Shown in pieces: positions 62,959 through 64,000 of a stretch of DNA of 64,000 nucleotides (within the stretch, counting starts at the first letter, position 1; the number at the start of each line of letters is the position of its first letter). Source of the stretch: Planktothrix rubescens CCAP 1459/22 (lineage in GTDB: Bacteria; Cyanobacteriota; Cyanobacteriia; Cyanobacteriales; Microcoleaceae). The notes beneath the pieces are model-generated. The model was not told the origin of the DNA, did not search any database, and was given only the letters and a program-made list of their open reading frames with translations. The translations under genes and the position numbers were made by a program. The stretch covers positions 1,172,001 to 1,236,000 of the forward strand of contig LR882958.1 in assembly GCA_904830895.1 (NCBI GenBank). The letters run 5' to 3'.

Positions 62959-63469
62959 CTATAGAGTTAAACTGATCTGCAAAGATATCTTGACAAGTTG
63001 ACGCACGACCATAAAAAAATCGGGGCTTTTCTGTTATATTAACTAATGATTGTAATAAGTACCTAAACAAAATTAATTACACATCCTCCACCCTGTTCTC
63101 TCCCCCCCTAGCCCCCCGTGCACGGGGGGTTTGGCGGGGCTGTTCCGGTGTTCCCTCTCTCAACTAGGTAATTTATTTTGTGTAACTACTTATCAGAATA
63201 GACCTTAAACTCAATTCGGGGACATTGATTTTTAACCGAGATTTTAGATAACAATCAAAAAATAAACAACTATTGTCCATTGCCCATTTTTCTAAAACCC
63301 ATTGCCTATTAACCATTGCCTAGCTTCATGATTCAGGTAATCTATTAATAGGACGAGATTAACTTAATTTCTGCCAAGTCACCGACGGAAAAAGATGTAA
63401 CAGTCTGTCAGCGCCGTAAGCACTTGCTCAGAGCTTGTAGGCGCGGGTAATCACCCTCACTGCTGTGCT
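62959..63469. other. Intergenic stretch with MITE-like element
   Basis: This 511-bp stretch contains the palindromic element 63056-63192 and a run of imperfect TTGCCTATTAACCATTGCC-like repeats (about 63268-63325). The lost N-terminus of the phospholipase D gene should have been here. No gene is seen. Confidence 0.55.
63056..63192. repeat. Uninterrupted MITE-like palindromic element
   Basis: The 137-bp element has ends TAAGTACCTAAAC and GTAACTACTTA and a central palindrome GCCCCCCGTGCACGGGGGG. In reverse orientation it matches 57183-57250 plus 58684-58746, that is, the site as it was before the ISAs1 element entered. It has no gene. Confidence 0.9.
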
Positions 63470-63871
63470 ATGCCAAAACGAAAGAGGACATTTCCCTGTG
63501 GCCATAAAGGATATGGGAAAATCTGTCATCGTTGTAATCAACAAGAGGTGACACAGGATTCCCACAGTCAGGCTATAGAGGACAAACGAACCAAAAAACT
63601 AGAATGGGAAGCCTCCTTTACTCAGGATATCATTGATCTCAGAGGCTTACCCGATTATGTTGTGATTAAGGCCAGGACTATTTTAGCGGGCTTAAATGAC
63701 CAAAAAAATTATCGAGACTTTGGAGGGAAGCGACTGCGCCATAATCGTTTTATTATCAGTATTCCCGTAACCCGAAATTATCGAATGCTTTGTCAAGATA
63801 GCGGTAATTTACTCGTTCCTCAAAAAGTCCTTTCCCATGAAGATTATAACGTTTGTAAACCAGGAGATTAA
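63470..63871 (+). CDS. Conserved protein with N-terminal zinc-binding motif and RelE-like tail
   Basis: The 133-residue protein begins MPKRKRTFPCGHKGYGKICH, with Cys10, His12, Cys19 and Cys22 (HRC) able to bind zinc. The rest (DIIDLRGLPDYVVIKARTIL, then RLRHNRFIISIPVTRNYRML) resembles the RelE/ParE strand pattern. I recognise it as a cyanobacterial conserved family but do not know its role. No ribosome site is obvious. Confidence 0.68.
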   Translation: MPKRKRTFPCGHKGYGKICHRCNQQEVTQDSHSQAIEDKRTKKLEWEASFTQDIIDLRGLPDYVVIKARTILAGLNDQKNYRDFGGKRLRHNRFIISIPVTRNYRMLCQDSGNLLVPQKVLSHEDYNVCKPGD

Positions 63872-63952
63872 TTAACTTAAACACCTTCAATTTTAACGAT
63901 TTTTAATTGTGCTTGCGGAAAATAAAACTCAACTTTTGATTGATAAAAATTT

Positions 63953-64000
63953 ATGCAAATTTACCTCGATCATAGCGCTACCACTCCTCCCTCAGATGAA
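63953..64000 (+). CDS. Cysteine desulfurase (NifS/IscS family), N-terminal start
   Basis: ATG 63953 opens a frame to the window edge: MQIYLDHSATTPPSDE. The motif YLDHSATTP is the conserved start of NifS/IscS-type cysteine desulfurases, PLP enzymes that supply sulfur for iron-sulfur clusters. Only 16 residues are visible, so the subtype is open. Confidence 0.82.
   Translation, partial: MQIYLDHSATTPPSDE

Overview
The window is chromosomal DNA of a filamentous cyanobacterium, most likely an Oscillatoriales species of the Planktothrix/Microcoleus type. The HIP1 octamer GCGATCGC is frequent inside and between genes, the DNA is AT-rich, and many genes are cyanobacterial in kind (HtrA/HhoA protease, serine/threonine kinase with WD40 repeats, pentapeptide protein, FHA-GAF adenylate cyclase, PutA, NhaS3-like antiporter, a cyanobacterial glutamine riboswitch). 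The genus is inferred, not shown.

Layout. 1-1.6 kb: ruvB end and a methylglyoxal-synthase-like/diacylglycerol kinase fusion. 1.76-7.2 kb: a divergent three-gene unit, with a membrane-anchored protein and a small partner on the minus strand facing a 1099-residue caspase/actin-type ATPase fusion. 7.2-10 kb: a compact toxin-antitoxin island (VapBC-like, HicBA, orphan ParD, MNT with a truncated HEPN) built by repeat-associated duplication. 10-15.7 kb: a CusRS-like two-component system, a ferric-reductase-like membrane protein, a WD40 protein and serS. 15.7-21.5 kb: ClC transporter, Hsp20, HtrA, a glutamine riboswitch with its 59-residue peptide gene, and a membrane-anchored hydrolase. 22-26.2 kb: orphan antitoxins and a tandem NTPase pair whose second protein carries a long Gly-Val-Ala membrane array.

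26.4-30.4 kb: small genes, a secreted barnase-type RNase with its barstar inhibitor, and a RAYT transposase surrounded by its own REP-like palindromes. 30.5-33.8 kb: putA and an orphan HicB. 34-40 kb: a decayed accessory region holding a PIN toxin split by an insertion, a low-GC three-gene module with a YaaW-like protein, an AlbA_2 fragment, a truncated permease and a TnpB fragment. 40-49 kb: cutA, pentapeptide protein, glutaminase, tRNA-Asp(GTC), HicAB, WD40 kinase, lipA, tRNA-Pro(CGG) and a TPR protein with a poly-A frameshift. 49-57 kb: glycosyltransferase pseudogene, sulfotransferase/coiled-coil protein running into a five-copy 123-bp array, a frameshifted WecA-type transferase, adenylate cyclase and recF. 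57-64 kb: an ISAs1-family element inserted in a palindromic MITE-like repeat (an uninterrupted copy lies at 63.1 kb), an antiporter, a histidine kinase, a 5'-truncated phospholipase D gene, and the start of a cysteine desulfurase gene.

The genes do not form one pathway. Housekeeping genes alternate with conflict genes and mobile repeats, and many accessory genes are cut or extended by short repeats. The best candidates for a poorly described system are the caspase/actin-ATPase unit, the tandem NTPase pair with the Gly-Val-Ala array, and the 36.2-38.6 kb membrane module. The clearest regulatory find is the glutamine riboswitch at 20.13-20.21 kb.
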